From positions 1 to 64,000 of the forward strand of contig JBHHYU010000004.1 of the NCBI GenBank assembly GCA_046757725.1: a stretch of DNA of 64,000 bases, written 5' to 3'. Source of the DNA: JBHHYU01 sp046757725 (GTDB lineage: Bacteria; Desulfobacterota; Binatia; UBA9968). The notes under the pieces were generated by a model. The model worked only from the letters and a program-made list of their open reading frames with translations. It searched no databases and was not told the origin of the DNA. Positions 54,437 to 63,847 of the stretch are shown one piece after another. Each line of letters opens with the position of its first letter. Positions within the stretch are counted from its first letter, which is position 1. The translations under genes and the position numbers were made by a program.

Positions 54437-55129
54437 ATGGTCGATATCTCAGCAAACTATCGAACGGTCGTAGAAAATATCCGTGCGGCAGCGAAGCGTT
54501 CCGGGAGAGATCCGACTAAGGTCAAAGTGCTCGCTGCCTCTAAATCTCAAGGAATATCCGAGGTGCGTGCTGCAGTAGAGGCAGGAATCCGGCTCTTTGG
54601 TGAAAATTATGTCCAGGAGGCTGTAGCCAAAAAGGAAGCCCTTGACCAGGCCCTAGAATGGCATATGATCGGTCACCTCCAGCGCAACAAGGTCAAGACA
54701 GCCGTGGATCTCTTTGACCTGATCCAATCTTTAGACGGCTTAGAGCTTGCCAGGGAGTTGGACAAGGAAGCTCATAAGAGAGGGCGTGTGGTCCGGGCTT
54801 TTGTTGAGGTCAATTTGGGAGGTGAAGAGACAAAGAGCGGAATTCCCAAAGACAAGGTCGCATCGCTATTGCGGGAGGTAGGTACGCTCTCACATCTCGG
54901 CATAGAAGGCTTGATGGTGATTCCCCCGTTCAGAGAGGAACCCGAATCCATGCGCCCCTACTTTCGTGCCCTAAGGGAACTGCAAACGGAGCTAAGGGAG
55001 TTGAAGATTCCGAATGTGAATCTTCAAGAGCTTTCCATGGGCATGACCCATGACTATCCGGTGGCGGTGGAAGAGGGGGCCACGTTAGTACGAATCGGAA
55101 CAGCTATTTTCGGTGCAAGGAGGTCATGA
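54437..55129 (+). CDS. yggS: PLP homeostasis protein YggS/PROSC
   Basis: The 230-residue protein has the alanine-racemase-like TIM barrel with the PLP Lys in VLAASKSQG near residue 36, and the conserved LFGENYVQEA, WHMIGHLQRNK, LSMGMTHDYPVAVEEGAT and VRIGTAIFG segments. It binds pyridoxal phosphate and balances vitamin B6 and amino-acid pools. The start is ATG 54437; the frame is open from 54386. It is followed by yggT, a common neighbour. Confidence 0.95.
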   Translation: MVDISANYRTVVENIRAAAKRSGRDPTKVKVLAASKSQGISEVRAAVEAGIRLFGENYVQEAVAKKEALDQALEWHMIGHLQRNKVKTAVDLFDLIQSLDGLELARELDKEAHKRGRVVRAFVEVNLGGEETKSGIPKDKVASLLREVGTLSHLGIEGLMVIPPFREEPESMRPYFRALRELQTELRELKIPNVNLQELSMGMTHDYPVAVEEGATLVRIGTAIFGARRS

Positions 55130-55138
55130 ATTCAAAGG

Positions 55139-55447
55139 ATGTTTGTCTTGGCAAATCTTTTGACAGCCGTCGCTCAGGTGTTGGATTATATCTTGTGGGC
55201 GTACATGTGGATCATCATTGCCCGGGCACTGATTTCCTGGGTGAATCCCGATCCATACAACCCCATCGTGAGCTTTCTCAACAACGCTACGGAGCCGGTC
55301 CTTTCACGGGTACGTCGGTCCTTCCCCTTTTTTGCTGGAGGTATTGATTTCTCTCCCCTTATTGTTTTTATGGTCATCATTTTTCTTCAGGCATTTCTAG
55401 TTCGCTCGCTCTTTGACCTGGCGCGATCACTGCGTTTTGCGGGATAG
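55139..55447 (+). CDS. yggT: YggT family membrane protein
   Basis: The 102-residue protein has two membrane helices and the YggT signature (ILWAYMWIIIARALISWVNP, then DPYNPIVSFLNNATEPVLSR with RRSFP). The family is linked to membrane and envelope integrity and often sits with yggS, as here. An AAGGAGG lies 16 bases and a GG closer upstream. Confidence 0.92.
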   Translation: MFVLANLLTAVAQVLDYILWAYMWIIIARALISWVNPDPYNPIVSFLNNATEPVLSRVRRSFPFFAGGIDFSPLIVFMVIIFLQAFLVRSLFDLARSLRFAG

Positions 55448-55536
55448 ATGAGGGACTACAATGCCTAAGGGCAAGCGGGAGGTTGCAGCAAGCCATGTAG
55501 GTGTGAAAACAATTGGAAACGAGGAGGTCCTTATCT

Positions 55537-56949
55537 ATGAAGTTATTTATGGAAGGGGCATGGGTCGAGAAGTCAAGAAAAATTGAAGTCCGAAACCCTT
55601 ATGATAACTCAGTGATCGACACGGTCCCGAAGGCTGATAGGGGCGACGTAGATCGGGCCCTAAACTTTGCAGAGCGTGGGGCAAAGGTCATGGCGAAACT
55701 CCCCGGCTATGACCGCTGGCGGATTCTGAGAAAGGCTGCTGACCTTATGGCTTCTCGCAACGAGGAACTGGGGCGTCTTATCTCGGCGGAGGAGGGAAAG
55801 GTTATTGCAGAGGGTCGGGGAGAAGCGGGCCGTGCCGTGGAGACCCTAATGGGCTCAGCGGAGGAAGCGAAGCGCATTCATGGAGAAACGGTCCCGTTAG
55901 ATGGAGACCCGGGTGGTCATAGAAAACTCGGGTTTACTCTGCGTGTTCCCTGTGGCGTGGTCGTGGCCATCAGTCCTTTTAACTTTCCGCTTAATCTGGT
56001 CTGCCATAAAGTCGGCCCCGCCCTAGCTGCAGGTAACTCGGTGATCATCAAACCGGCCACGGATACGCCTCTTTCGGCGCTAAGGCTCACGGAGATTCTC
56101 CTGGAAGCCGGGCTTCCACCGGAGGGGGTGCAGTGTCTAACAGGTTCCGGGGGGGAAATCGGAGATACCCTCATCTCCGACCGCCGAGTGCGTAAAATTA
56201 CCTTCACCGGAAGTCGGGACGTGGGAGAACGAATCTGCCGTCTCGCTGGAATTAAAAAGGTTACCATGGAACTGGGATCCAACTGTCCCTTGATTGTTAT
56301 GTCGGATGCGGACTTGGATAAAGTGGCGGCAGCTGTGGTCACCACCGGGTACGCCAATGCGGGTCAGGTGTGCATCTCCACCCAACGAGTGCTGACCTCC
56401 CGCAAGGTATATAACGATTTTCTGAGTGTATTGATTCCGAAGGTGCAAGCCCTTACCACGGGCAGCCAGCTTGATGAAAAGACTAAGGTCGGTCCTATGA
56501 TACGGGAGGATGACGCGGTCCGTATCCAGCAATGGGTGCAAGAGTCCGTCGGTGGGGGTGCGCGGCTTGTGGTGGGGGGCAAAAGGCAAAATGCGGTCTA
56601 TGCTCCTACGGTGGTAGCTGATGTGAAACCTGAGATGCGGATCTCCCGTGACGAAATGTTCGGCCCGGCAGTTGCCGTCACGCCCTTTAATTCCATGGAT
56701 GAAGCGATTGCACTCGCGAATCAAACCGTTTATGGTCTATCCGCTGGTGTTTTCACTGAGAACCTGGGTTGGGCCATGAGGTTTGCTCGCGAGGTGGAGT
56801 CGGGTAACCTAAACGTGAACTGGGGCCCCCAATGGCGAGCCGACCTTATGCCCTATGGAGGGCTCAAGGAGTCGGGGTTTGGAAAAGAGGGACCACGTTA
56901 CGCCGTGGAAGAAATGACCGAGCTTAAAATGGTCGTTTTTCATCTGTAG
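55537..56949 (+). CDS. NAD(P)-dependent aldehyde dehydrogenase
   Basis: The 470-residue protein is a full-length aldehyde dehydrogenase: VVVAISPFNFPLNLVCHK with the active-site Asn, ITFTGSRDVGERI for cofactor binding, the general-base Glu in VTMELGSN near residue 245, and the nucleophilic Cys in AGQVCISTQRV at 278. It resembles the lactaldehyde/glycolaldehyde or succinate-semialdehyde group; the substrate is not certain. ATG 55537 follows GAGGAGG. It precedes the TRAP transporter and the glcD/glcE genes on the same strand, hinting that it makes or handles a 2-hydroxyacid. Confidence 0.9.
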   Translation: MKLFMEGAWVEKSRKIEVRNPYDNSVIDTVPKADRGDVDRALNFAERGAKVMAKLPGYDRWRILRKAADLMASRNEELGRLISAEEGKVIAEGRGEAGRAVETLMGSAEEAKRIHGETVPLDGDPGGHRKLGFTLRVPCGVVVAISPFNFPLNLVCHKVGPALAAGNSVIIKPATDTPLSALRLTEILLEAGLPPEGVQCLTGSGGEIGDTLISDRRVRKITFTGSRDVGERICRLAGIKKVTMELGSNCPLIVMSDADLDKVAAAVVTTGYANAGQVCISTQRVLTSRKVYNDFLSVLIPKVQALTTGSQLDEKTKVGPMIREDDAVRIQQWVQESVGGGARLVVGGKRQNAVYAPTVVADVKPEMRISRDEMFGPAVAVTPFNSMDEAIALANQTVYGLSAGVFTENLGWAMRFAREVESGNLNVNWGPQWRADLMPYGGLKESGFGKEGPRYAVEEMTELKMVVFHL

Positions 56950-57071
56950 TAGAGAAGAAGGCTCGCTAAAAGAATAGAGAAAAACTTCGGAGGCAATTGA
57001 AGCGTTCATGAAGGAGGTAGAGTTAGTCTTCGTCAACATGAGAACCTATTGATATGAAAGGAGGGCAAATT

Positions 57072-58253
57072 ATGGTCGAGAAAAAGGAACATGCGCAACC
57101 GGAGGGCCAAAAGGTCTCCCGGAGAAGGTTTCTGAGGACGGCGGCGGTTGCGGGTAGTGCGACGGTTGCAGCCGGCTTGCTAGCCAGCTGTGAGAAGGCC
57201 AAGGAAAAACCCAAGGAAAAACCCAAGGCACCGAGTGTCCCGAAGGCCAAGACCATAACGTGGAGGATCCAGACCTCTTGGCCTGGGGGCATTGGGCTGA
57301 AAATTTTCAAAGACTGGTGCAACACTATCGTTGAAAAAACAGGAGGTGAGCTCGCTTTCAAGCCCTTTGGTGCCAAGGAGGTTGTCGGTGAATTTCAGTT
57401 ATTCGACGCTGTGAAGCAGGGTGTGATCGAGGCCATGAACCCATTCACCCTCTACTGGGCGGGGCGAATGCCTGCCGCCGTTTTCTTGAGTTCCTATCCG
57501 CTGGGCCTGCGGTACCCGCATGAGTGGGACGTGTTCTACTATGCCCTTGGAGGCCGTGAGATTGCCCGCAAGCTGTTTGCGAAATTTGACATGTACTATG
57601 TGAACCACATACAGCACGGCCCGAACATCATCCACTCCAAAGTGCCGATCCGCTCTATCGAGGACTTCAAGGGTCGCAAGATGCGTCTGCCCGGCGGCAT
57701 TGTGGCTCAGCTCTTTCAGGATGCGGGCGCCAAGACCACGCTTCTGCCGGGTTCGGAGATCTTCCCTGCGTTGGAGAAGGGCACCATCGACGTGGCGGAC
57801 TACGTGGGTCCGGCAATCAACTACGCCCTGGGCTTTCAGCAAGTGACGAAGTACATCTCCATGGGCCCGCCGGGCTTCATGTCGATTTACCAGCCGGTCG
57901 ACTTGATGGACCTTACCGTCGGCATGAAGGCATGGAACGCGCTTTCGCCCAAGATGAAACAGTTTGTCGAGGATGAGGTGCAGATCTACTCCAACATTCA
58001 CCATGCGGGTATCCAGAAGGCCGACCAGGAGGCCTGGAAGAAGTTCAAAGAAGCAGGGACCGTTGTTACCCGTCTTAATGCAGATGACGTCGAAAAGTTC
58101 ACTAAGCTGGCGGTACCCCGTTGGTTTGAGTGGGCGAACAAGGACAAGGATGCCGCCCGAATCTTCAAGATCCAGCTCGACTATATGATGTCGGGTAGCC
58201 TCGGGTACGTGACTCCGGACACGATCAAGGGTCAGAGTCTTAAGTGGTCGTGA
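57072..58253 (+). CDS. dctP: TRAP transporter solute-binding protein (DctP type), Tat lipoprotein
   Basis: The 393-residue protein has a twin-arginine signal (SRRRFLRTAAVAGSATVAAG) ending in a lipobox (LLASC), then a lysine/proline-rich linker, then the DctP fold: TSWPGGIGLKIFKDW, ALGGREIARKLF, FKGRKMRLPGG with the conserved ligand-binding Arg, and EKGTIDVADYVG. It binds a carboxylate in the periplasm for the membrane subunits encoded downstream. ATG 57072 follows AAAGGAGGG. Confidence 0.92.
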   Translation: MVEKKEHAQPEGQKVSRRRFLRTAAVAGSATVAAGLLASCEKAKEKPKEKPKAPSVPKAKTITWRIQTSWPGGIGLKIFKDWCNTIVEKTGGELAFKPFGAKEVVGEFQLFDAVKQGVIEAMNPFTLYWAGRMPAAVFLSSYPLGLRYPHEWDVFYYALGGREIARKLFAKFDMYYVNHIQHGPNIIHSKVPIRSIEDFKGRKMRLPGGIVAQLFQDAGAKTTLLPGSEIFPALEKGTIDVADYVGPAINYALGFQQVTKYISMGPPGFMSIYQPVDLMDLTVGMKAWNALSPKMKQFVEDEVQIYSNIHHAGIQKADQEAWKKFKEAGTVVTRLNADDVEKFTKLAVPRWFEWANKDKDAARIFKIQLDYMMSGSLGYVTPDTIKGQSLKWS

Positions 58254-58294
58254 TGCCGGATCGAGCTGTTCCTTCGCGGTGACTACGATATAAA

Positions 58295-58334
58295 GCGGGA
58301 CCGGGCCGCTGCATAAGCAGTGGGCTGGTCCCGC
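58295..58334 (+). terminator. Strong hairpin between dctP and dctQ
   Basis: GCGGGACC (58295-58302) pairs perfectly with GGTCCCGC (58327-58334); inside, GCTGC pairs with GCAGT/C-type bases around an ATAA loop. There is no long T tail. In transporter operons such hairpins usually stabilise the 5' message or attenuate read-through so that the binding protein is made in excess. Confidence 0.6.
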
Positions 58335-58381
58335 CCGGCTTATGAAAGGTTGTTCCTTTTGAAAGGACGAGACGTACCCCT

Positions 58382-59506
58382 ATGCCAAGCCTGACGTTTG
58401 TCCTGCCTCACTGGCTGTACTGGTTGGGACTGATCTTGATCCCGTTGTTTGCTATGTATACTGTGCGGCGGCAAACAAAGACGGGGGCACCTCCCAGCGG
58501 TCTGTCCCTGGGAATTGGCTATATGCTCTGGGTGACGGGGGGCTTCCTAGGCCTTCACCGCTTTTATCTGCGTAGCGCCGTCGGGGCGATCTACATTCCG
58601 CTCTTCATTCTGATTCTCTATGGTAACGTGCAGGGTACGAAGGCCCGAGACGGAGTCTCACAGGCTAGCAATGCGGTGATCGGGGCCAGGTTCGAAGTTG
58701 ACCGGGCAAAGGCCGCCGTGACCAAAAACATTGGCGGTGGTGACAGGAAGCTTGCCGGGGCGCAGGATGCCCTTATTGCCGCCAACGATCAAATGGCTGT
58801 CGCCAATGCAAACTTCCATTTCTGGCACGCCTTTTCCGGGACCTCCGCCCTGGTCATTGGAGCCCTGCTGTTGGTCGACGCCTTCTTGCTTCCGGGGCTT
58901 GTCCGCCGCTGTGCCGAGCGCGAGACTTCCGCGCCGTCGCCGAAGCCTGCGACTTCCCGTCCGGTTACCCAGGAGACGGGCAGCATCAAAGGTTCGAACC
59001 GGACCGTGGTAGCGTGGTTCACAAACAGCGTCGATGGGCTCAATGGGTGGATCGGACACTTCGTATGTTTTTGGTCGTTGATCGCCGCTTTCGTCTATTA
59101 CTATGAGGTCCTTGCCCGCTACGTTTTCAACTCACCCACGAACTGGGCCCATGAGGGCATGTTCCTGATGTTCGGCATGCAGTACCTGATCGCAGGTGCT
59201 TTCACGTTGCGTGAGCACGGTCACGTTCGAGTCGATGTTATCTACCGCCTACTGCCACAGCGAGCCAGGGCGGTCGTCGATATCCTGACTTCGGTCTTCT
59301 TCTTCCTTTTCACCGGGGCCCTCCTGTGGACCGGTTGGAACTTTATGATGGACTCTATCAACGTGTGGGAGGTCTCCTTCACCGAGTGGGCGATCCAGTA
59401 TTGGCCCGTGAAGAGTACCATGGTGATTGGGGCTTTACTCATTATCATGCAGGGGTTTGTAAAACTGACTAGGGATATCCTGAACCTGGTGGGGAGAGAG
59501 GTCTAG
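58382..59506 (+). CDS. dctQ: TRAP transporter small permease (DctQ) fused to an N-terminal TM2-like domain
   Basis: The 374-residue protein is about twice the usual DctQ length. Residues ~215-374 are DctQ with four membrane helices (YYYEVLARYVFNSPTNWAHE; REHGHVRVDVIYRLLPQRAR). Residues 1-~180 hold a TM2-like domain (TGGFLGLHRFYLRSAVGAIY) and a stretch of charged, possibly coiled-coil sequence between membrane helices. The linker near 190 is Pro/Thr/Ser-rich. The function of the extra domain is unknown. It would pair with DctM encoded 3 bases after the stop. Confidence 0.88.
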   Translation: MPSLTFVLPHWLYWLGLILIPLFAMYTVRRQTKTGAPPSGLSLGIGYMLWVTGGFLGLHRFYLRSAVGAIYIPLFILILYGNVQGTKARDGVSQASNAVIGARFEVDRAKAAVTKNIGGGDRKLAGAQDALIAANDQMAVANANFHFWHAFSGTSALVIGALLLVDAFLLPGLVRRCAERETSAPSPKPATSRPVTQETGSIKGSNRTVVAWFTNSVDGLNGWIGHFVCFWSLIAAFVYYYEVLARYVFNSPTNWAHEGMFLMFGMQYLIAGAFTLREHGHVRVDVIYRLLPQRARAVVDILTSVFFFLFTGALLWTGWNFMMDSINVWEVSFTEWAIQYWPVKSTMVIGALLIIMQGFVKLTRDILNLVGREV

Positions 59507-59509
59507 CAC

Positions 59510-60877
59510 GTGGGCTTGGAGATTAGCATAGAGTGGCTCACCTTCCTCTTGTTCGGTTCTCTGGTGATCCTGCTGATGGCCGGGCTGCCGCTGGCGTTTG
59601 TGACGGGTGGGCTCGGGGTCCTCTTCCTGTATCTATTCGGCAACGTAGACATGCTCAACATCCTCCCGTCACGTATCTTCCCGTTCATGACGGATTATCA
59701 GCTTTCGGCTATCCCCCTGTTCATCTTTATGGCTGCAATGCTCGAGCGTGCCGGGGTGATTGAAGAGCTATTCGACCTGGTCTACAAGGTCCTGGGGGGC
59801 ATCCGAGGAAGCCTGGCCTCAGCCACGATCATCGCTTCGACTATCCTCGCCGCAATGGTCGGGGTGATCGGGGCTACCGAGGTGACAATGGGGATCATTG
59901 CACTACCGGCTATGCTTAAGCGCAATTACAACCCCGAGCTCGCTTGCGGTTCTATCCTTGCCGGTGGCACTCTCGGAATCCTCATCCCGCCGTCGATCCT
60001 GGCCATCATTTTTGCCGTGGTGGCCCAGCAGTCGGTGGGAGAGCTTTTCATCGGTGCGGTCTTCCCGGGTCTCTTGCTATCCGGCATGTACATTTTTTAC
60101 GTGACCATCCGCTGCTATGTGAACCCGTCCATGGGTCCTGCGGTGTTGCCAGAGGAGCGATTGGGCTGGCGCGAAAAAGTCCGGCTTCTACCGGGGATTG
60201 CCGCTCCAGTTTCACTGATCGTGCTGGTACTGGGAGTCATCTTCAGCGGCGTGGCTACACCTGTCGAGGCGGCGGGCATCGGCACCTTTGGCGCTCTGTT
60301 TGTTGCCTCCCTGCACCGGAAGCTGAGCTGGCAGACCATCCAGGATGCCGCGCTTACGACCCTTAAGGCCTCGGCGATGGTCCTATGGATTATCTTCGGG
60401 GCGAGCATTTTCGTTGGTTTTTACATTGTCCAAGGCGGCCAACAGTTTGTTGTCGATACCCTCGTCGGCACGGGGCTCGGTTCCTACGGTATCCTCCTGA
60501 TCATGAATGTTGTTCTGGTCGTACTCGGGATGTTTGTAGATTGGGTCGGGATCTTATTCCTGGCGGTGCCCATTTTCGTTCCGTTAATGAAAACACTTCC
60601 CTGGGACGGGATTTTCGGCCTTCCCGGAGTGGCTCCGAAAGATGTATCGCTCTGGTTCGGCGTCGTCTACATGGTTAACATGCAGATGTCGTTCCTGAGC
60701 CCGCCGTTCGGTTATGCCCTGTTTTACCTCAAGAGCGTGGCCCCGCCCCACATTACCATAGGAACCATCTTCCGCTCGGCACTCCCTTTTTTGTTGATCC
60801 AGGCGTTTGGGCTTTTTGTCTGCGTGCTCTTCCCTGAGATTATCCTCTGGTTGCCGCGAATCGTTTACGGTCGGTGA
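59510..60877 (+). CDS. dctM: TRAP transporter large permease (DctM)
   Basis: The 455-residue membrane protein has about 12 helices and DctM signatures (LLMAGLPLAFVTGGLGVLFL; AIPLFIFMAAMLERAGVIEE; AGGTLGILIPPSILAIIF; GIGTFGAL). It forms the sodium- or proton-driven channel for the substrate delivered by DctP. GTG 59510 starts 3 bases after the dctQ stop, so the two are translationally coupled. Confidence 0.95.
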   Translation: MGLEISIEWLTFLLFGSLVILLMAGLPLAFVTGGLGVLFLYLFGNVDMLNILPSRIFPFMTDYQLSAIPLFIFMAAMLERAGVIEELFDLVYKVLGGIRGSLASATIIASTILAAMVGVIGATEVTMGIIALPAMLKRNYNPELACGSILAGGTLGILIPPSILAIIFAVVAQQSVGELFIGAVFPGLLLSGMYIFYVTIRCYVNPSMGPAVLPEERLGWREKVRLLPGIAAPVSLIVLVLGVIFSGVATPVEAAGIGTFGALFVASLHRKLSWQTIQDAALTTLKASAMVLWIIFGASIFVGFYIVQGGQQFVVDTLVGTGLGSYGILLIMNVVLVVLGMFVDWVGILFLAVPIFVPLMKTLPWDGIFGLPGVAPKDVSLWFGVVYMVNMQMSFLSPPFGYALFYLKSVAPPHITIGTIFRSALPFLLIQAFGLFVCVLFPEIILWLPRIVYGR

Positions 60878-60983
60878 GTAAGTCGGAGGGGGCTTGGTAG
60901 CCGGGAGATCATCGGCATGAGGATTATCCAAACCGTAATTGCCGACATGTCTGTAGAGAAATCCCGATAGCAGGTTTTAGCCC

Positions 60984-62435
60984 GTGAAGGATAAGGAGCG
61001 GATCGCAAAGGAACTGGTCGGGATCGTTGGGGCGGACGGTGTCATCGTCGATCCCGATGAGCTCAGAGTCTACGAGACGGATGGTTTGACCGTCTTTAAG
61101 GCGAAGCCGGACATCGTCGTGCTGCCTCGCTCGGCGGAGCGAACGGCTGACGTGGTAAAGGTCTGTCACCGAAAAAAAATCCCTTTTGTCGTGAGAGGAA
61201 CGGGAACAGGTCTCTCTGGGGGCGCCCTCCCATTGGACGGGGGCGTCTTGATCGGGCTCAACCGGCTCAATCAAATCCTGGAGATTGATTATGAGAACCA
61301 ACGAGCCGTGGTGGAGCCCGGCATGGTGAATGTCTGGCTCTCGAACGCTCTCGCCGACACCGGCTACTACTACTCGCCTGACCCGGCCAGCCAGACAGCA
61401 TGCAGCATTGGCGGGAACGTGGCAGAGAACTCCGGCGGTCCCCGTACGCCGAAGTACGGAGTCACGACAAATCATGTTCTTGGCTTGGAGGTGGTCCTCC
61501 CCCAGGGTGAGGTCGTCCAACTGGGGGGCAAGACGCTGGATACTCCAGGTTACGATCTCACGGGAATCTTCGTAGGCTCTGAAGGGACCTTTGGGATCGC
61601 CACCAGGGTCATCGTGCGGATCATGCGCAAACCCGGGGCGGTCAAAACCTTGATGGGGGTCTTCGAGACCATTGAGGACGCTTCCAACACGGTTTCCGGA
61701 ATTGTCGCACGAGGAATCATCCCTGCGGCGGTTGAGATGATGGACCGGTTGAGCATCGAAGCGGTGGAAAAGGGAGTGGCGGCAGGCTATCCCCTGGACG
61801 CAGGTGCGGTTCTCCTCATTGAACTCGACGGGCCTAAGGAAGAGGTTGAAGCATTAGTCGAACCCGTCATTGAAATCTGCCGAATTAACCATGTCCGGGA
61901 GGTGCGAGTCGCAAAAGATGATGAAGAACGTTTGCTTCTTTGGAAAGGGCGAAAGTCGGCTTTTGCTGCGATGGGACAGCTCAGCCCGGAGTACTATGTC
62001 CAGGACACTGTAATTCCTAGGACCCGGCTTCCTTCGATCATGAAATTTATCAACGAGCTATCAGAGAAATATGGCCTCCGGGTAGCCAACGTCTTTCACG
62101 CAGGTGACGGCAACCTCCATCCCCTCATGCTTTACGATTCTAGAAACGAGGGGGAGCTTCAAATAGCAGAAAAGATAGGCTCAGAAATCATTCAGGCCTG
62201 CATTGAGCAGGGTGGGAGTCTTACTGGTGAACATGGCATCGGCGTGGAGAAAAGGGATTACATGCCGCTAATGTACACCGGTGATGATCTAGGAGCGATG
62301 ATGAAGATCAAGAAGGTCTTTAACCCTGATGGCCTCCTCAATCCGGGTAAGATCTTCCCGACAAATAAGCCGGACGCAGAGGCTGCACCAGAGAGGCAGA
62401 GTGACATTCTGGAAAAAGTACTCGGTCCTCCATAG
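60984..62435 (+). CDS. glcD: FAD-linked 2-hydroxyacid oxidase, GlcD-like subunit
   Basis: The 483-residue protein has the PCMH FAD-binding domain (VRGTGTGLSGGALPLDGGVL; CSIGGNVAENSGGPRTPKYG; GSEGTFGIATRVIVRI) and the FAD-oxidase C-terminal domain with HAGDGNLHPLML and GGSLTGEHGIGVEKRDYM, the usual GlcD catalytic His segments. It would oxidise glycolate or D-lactate at the membrane. The start is GTG 60984. The glcE homologue follows nine bases downstream. Confidence 0.92.
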   Translation: MKDKERIAKELVGIVGADGVIVDPDELRVYETDGLTVFKAKPDIVVLPRSAERTADVVKVCHRKKIPFVVRGTGTGLSGGALPLDGGVLIGLNRLNQILEIDYENQRAVVEPGMVNVWLSNALADTGYYYSPDPASQTACSIGGNVAENSGGPRTPKYGVTTNHVLGLEVVLPQGEVVQLGGKTLDTPGYDLTGIFVGSEGTFGIATRVIVRIMRKPGAVKTLMGVFETIEDASNTVSGIVARGIIPAAVEMMDRLSIEAVEKGVAAGYPLDAGAVLLIELDGPKEEVEALVEPVIEICRINHVREVRVAKDDEERLLLWKGRKSAFAAMGQLSPEYYVQDTVIPRTRLPSIMKFINELSEKYGLRVANVFHAGDGNLHPLMLYDSRNEGELQIAEKIGSEIIQACIEQGGSLTGEHGIGVEKRDYMPLMYTGDDLGAMMKIKKVFNPDGLLNPGKIFPTNKPDAEAAPERQSDILEKVLGPP

Positions 62436-62444
62436 GAGGGTCCT

Positions 62445-63803
62445 TTGATCTCCGAAAAAGGTTTGATCCGATGCTTAGGTGGGCTTGTCGGCGGTGAACA
62501 CGTGTTTGCCGGCGCTAAGGTTCAGGCTTATGCGGTCGATGAGAAGTTTCCGACAGCTGTTGTAACCCCGGGCTCGGTAGAGGAGGTCTCCGCGGTGATG
62601 GGGTTTGCGTCGGGCGAAGGACTGAAGGTCGCTCCTTGGGGAAGTGGAACGAAAATGGCGTTTGGCGGCGTCCCCGAGCGGCTCGATCTCGTCATCAGCC
62701 TTTCACGCCTGACCGGTGTAGTAGATAACGAGCCGGCGGATATGACCGCTACCTTTCAGGCGGGAACATTGCTGAGGGAGGCCCAGGCGAGGTTAGGTCA
62801 AACCGGCCAGTTTATTGCCCTGGACCCCCCCCATTCACAACTGGCTACGATCGGTGGCATCCTGGCAACCAACTCGAGCGGTCCGCGAAGGCTGCGTTTC
62901 GGCTCCTCCCGAGATCTCTTGATTGCCATCCGCGTCGTTCACGCTGATGGCACGGTAACCAAAGGTGGGGCGAAAGTGGTCAAAAATGTTACGGGTTACG
63001 ATATCAACAAACTCTATCTAGGATCCCTCGGGACCTTGGGGATCATTGTCGAGGCAACCTTCAGACTTTTCCCTGTGCTTGCTGTTGAAAAAACGTTTCT
63101 CGCTCCCTTTGCTTCAGTCGAAGAGGTTGGGGGGGTCGTCGCCAAGATCCTAAACTCGCCGTTGGTCCCATCGGCCATCGAGCTTTTTAATCCAGAGGCT
63201 TCGCAACAACTTTGCGGCGAGACCCGGATACCGTGGCCTGAGGATAATTATGGCCTGGCCGTTGCCATAGGAAGTGTTCGCCGTGAAGCAGTCGATGCTC
63301 AGCTTGAGGCGGCGGGCCGCTATATTGGCGAGGCGGTCAGCCATGACAAGTGCATCTTGGAGGGCGAAACTCATGACGTGTTCTGGCAGCTAACACGTGA
63401 CTTTGCCATTCATAGAAATCTCCAAGCAATCCTTAAGGCAAGCGTCCTTTTCACTAAGGTAGCCGACGCAGTAAAGTTGGGAGACGAGATAGCTAAAAAG
63501 CAGGGCATGAGGATTGGAATTATATCTGAGGCGGGATCGGGAATTATCCGGTACTATCTCTCTGGTAGGAATGTTGCTCCCGAGAAATTCCACCGGGGGG
63601 TGGTGGAAGCAGTGAAGCAGCTTAGACAGTTTGCCGTAGCGGCCGATGGAAGCCTTGTTGTTTTGGAAGCACCGCCCGAAACGAAGCGGGAAGTAGATAT
63701 CTGGGGGGCCGTAGGGAATGCCCTTCCTTTAATGAAAGGGCTGAAGGAGCAGTTCGATCCGGAGAGAATCTTAAATCCGGGAAGGTTCGTCGGAGGCATT
63801 TAG
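62445..63803 (+). CDS. glcE: FAD-binding oxidase subunit, GlcE-like
   Basis: The 452-residue protein has a PCMH FAD domain (VAPWGSGTKMAFGGVPERLD; TIGGILATNSSGPRRLRFGS; YLGSLGTLGIIVEATFRL) and a C-terminal domain typical of GlcE, ending RILNPGRF. It is longer than E. coli GlcE (350). With GlcD it forms a glycolate or 2-hydroxyacid dehydrogenase. It starts with TTG 62445 after AGGAGGG. The iron-sulfur subunit GlcF does not follow; a repeat lies downstream. Confidence 0.88.
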   Translation: MISEKGLIRCLGGLVGGEHVFAGAKVQAYAVDEKFPTAVVTPGSVEEVSAVMGFASGEGLKVAPWGSGTKMAFGGVPERLDLVISLSRLTGVVDNEPADMTATFQAGTLLREAQARLGQTGQFIALDPPHSQLATIGGILATNSSGPRRLRFGSSRDLLIAIRVVHADGTVTKGGAKVVKNVTGYDINKLYLGSLGTLGIIVEATFRLFPVLAVEKTFLAPFASVEEVGGVVAKILNSPLVPSAIELFNPEASQQLCGETRIPWPEDNYGLAVAIGSVRREAVDAQLEAAGRYIGEAVSHDKCILEGETHDVFWQLTRDFAIHRNLQAILKASVLFTKVADAVKLGDEIAKKQGMRIGIISEAGSGIIRYYLSGRNVAPEKFHRGVVEAVKQLRQFAVAADGSLVVLEAPPETKREVDIWGAVGNALPLMKGLKEQFDPERILNPGRFVGGI

Positions 63804-63847
63804 CCCAGATCATTCACCGTTGTAGGAAATTACGTGAACAAAATTTA

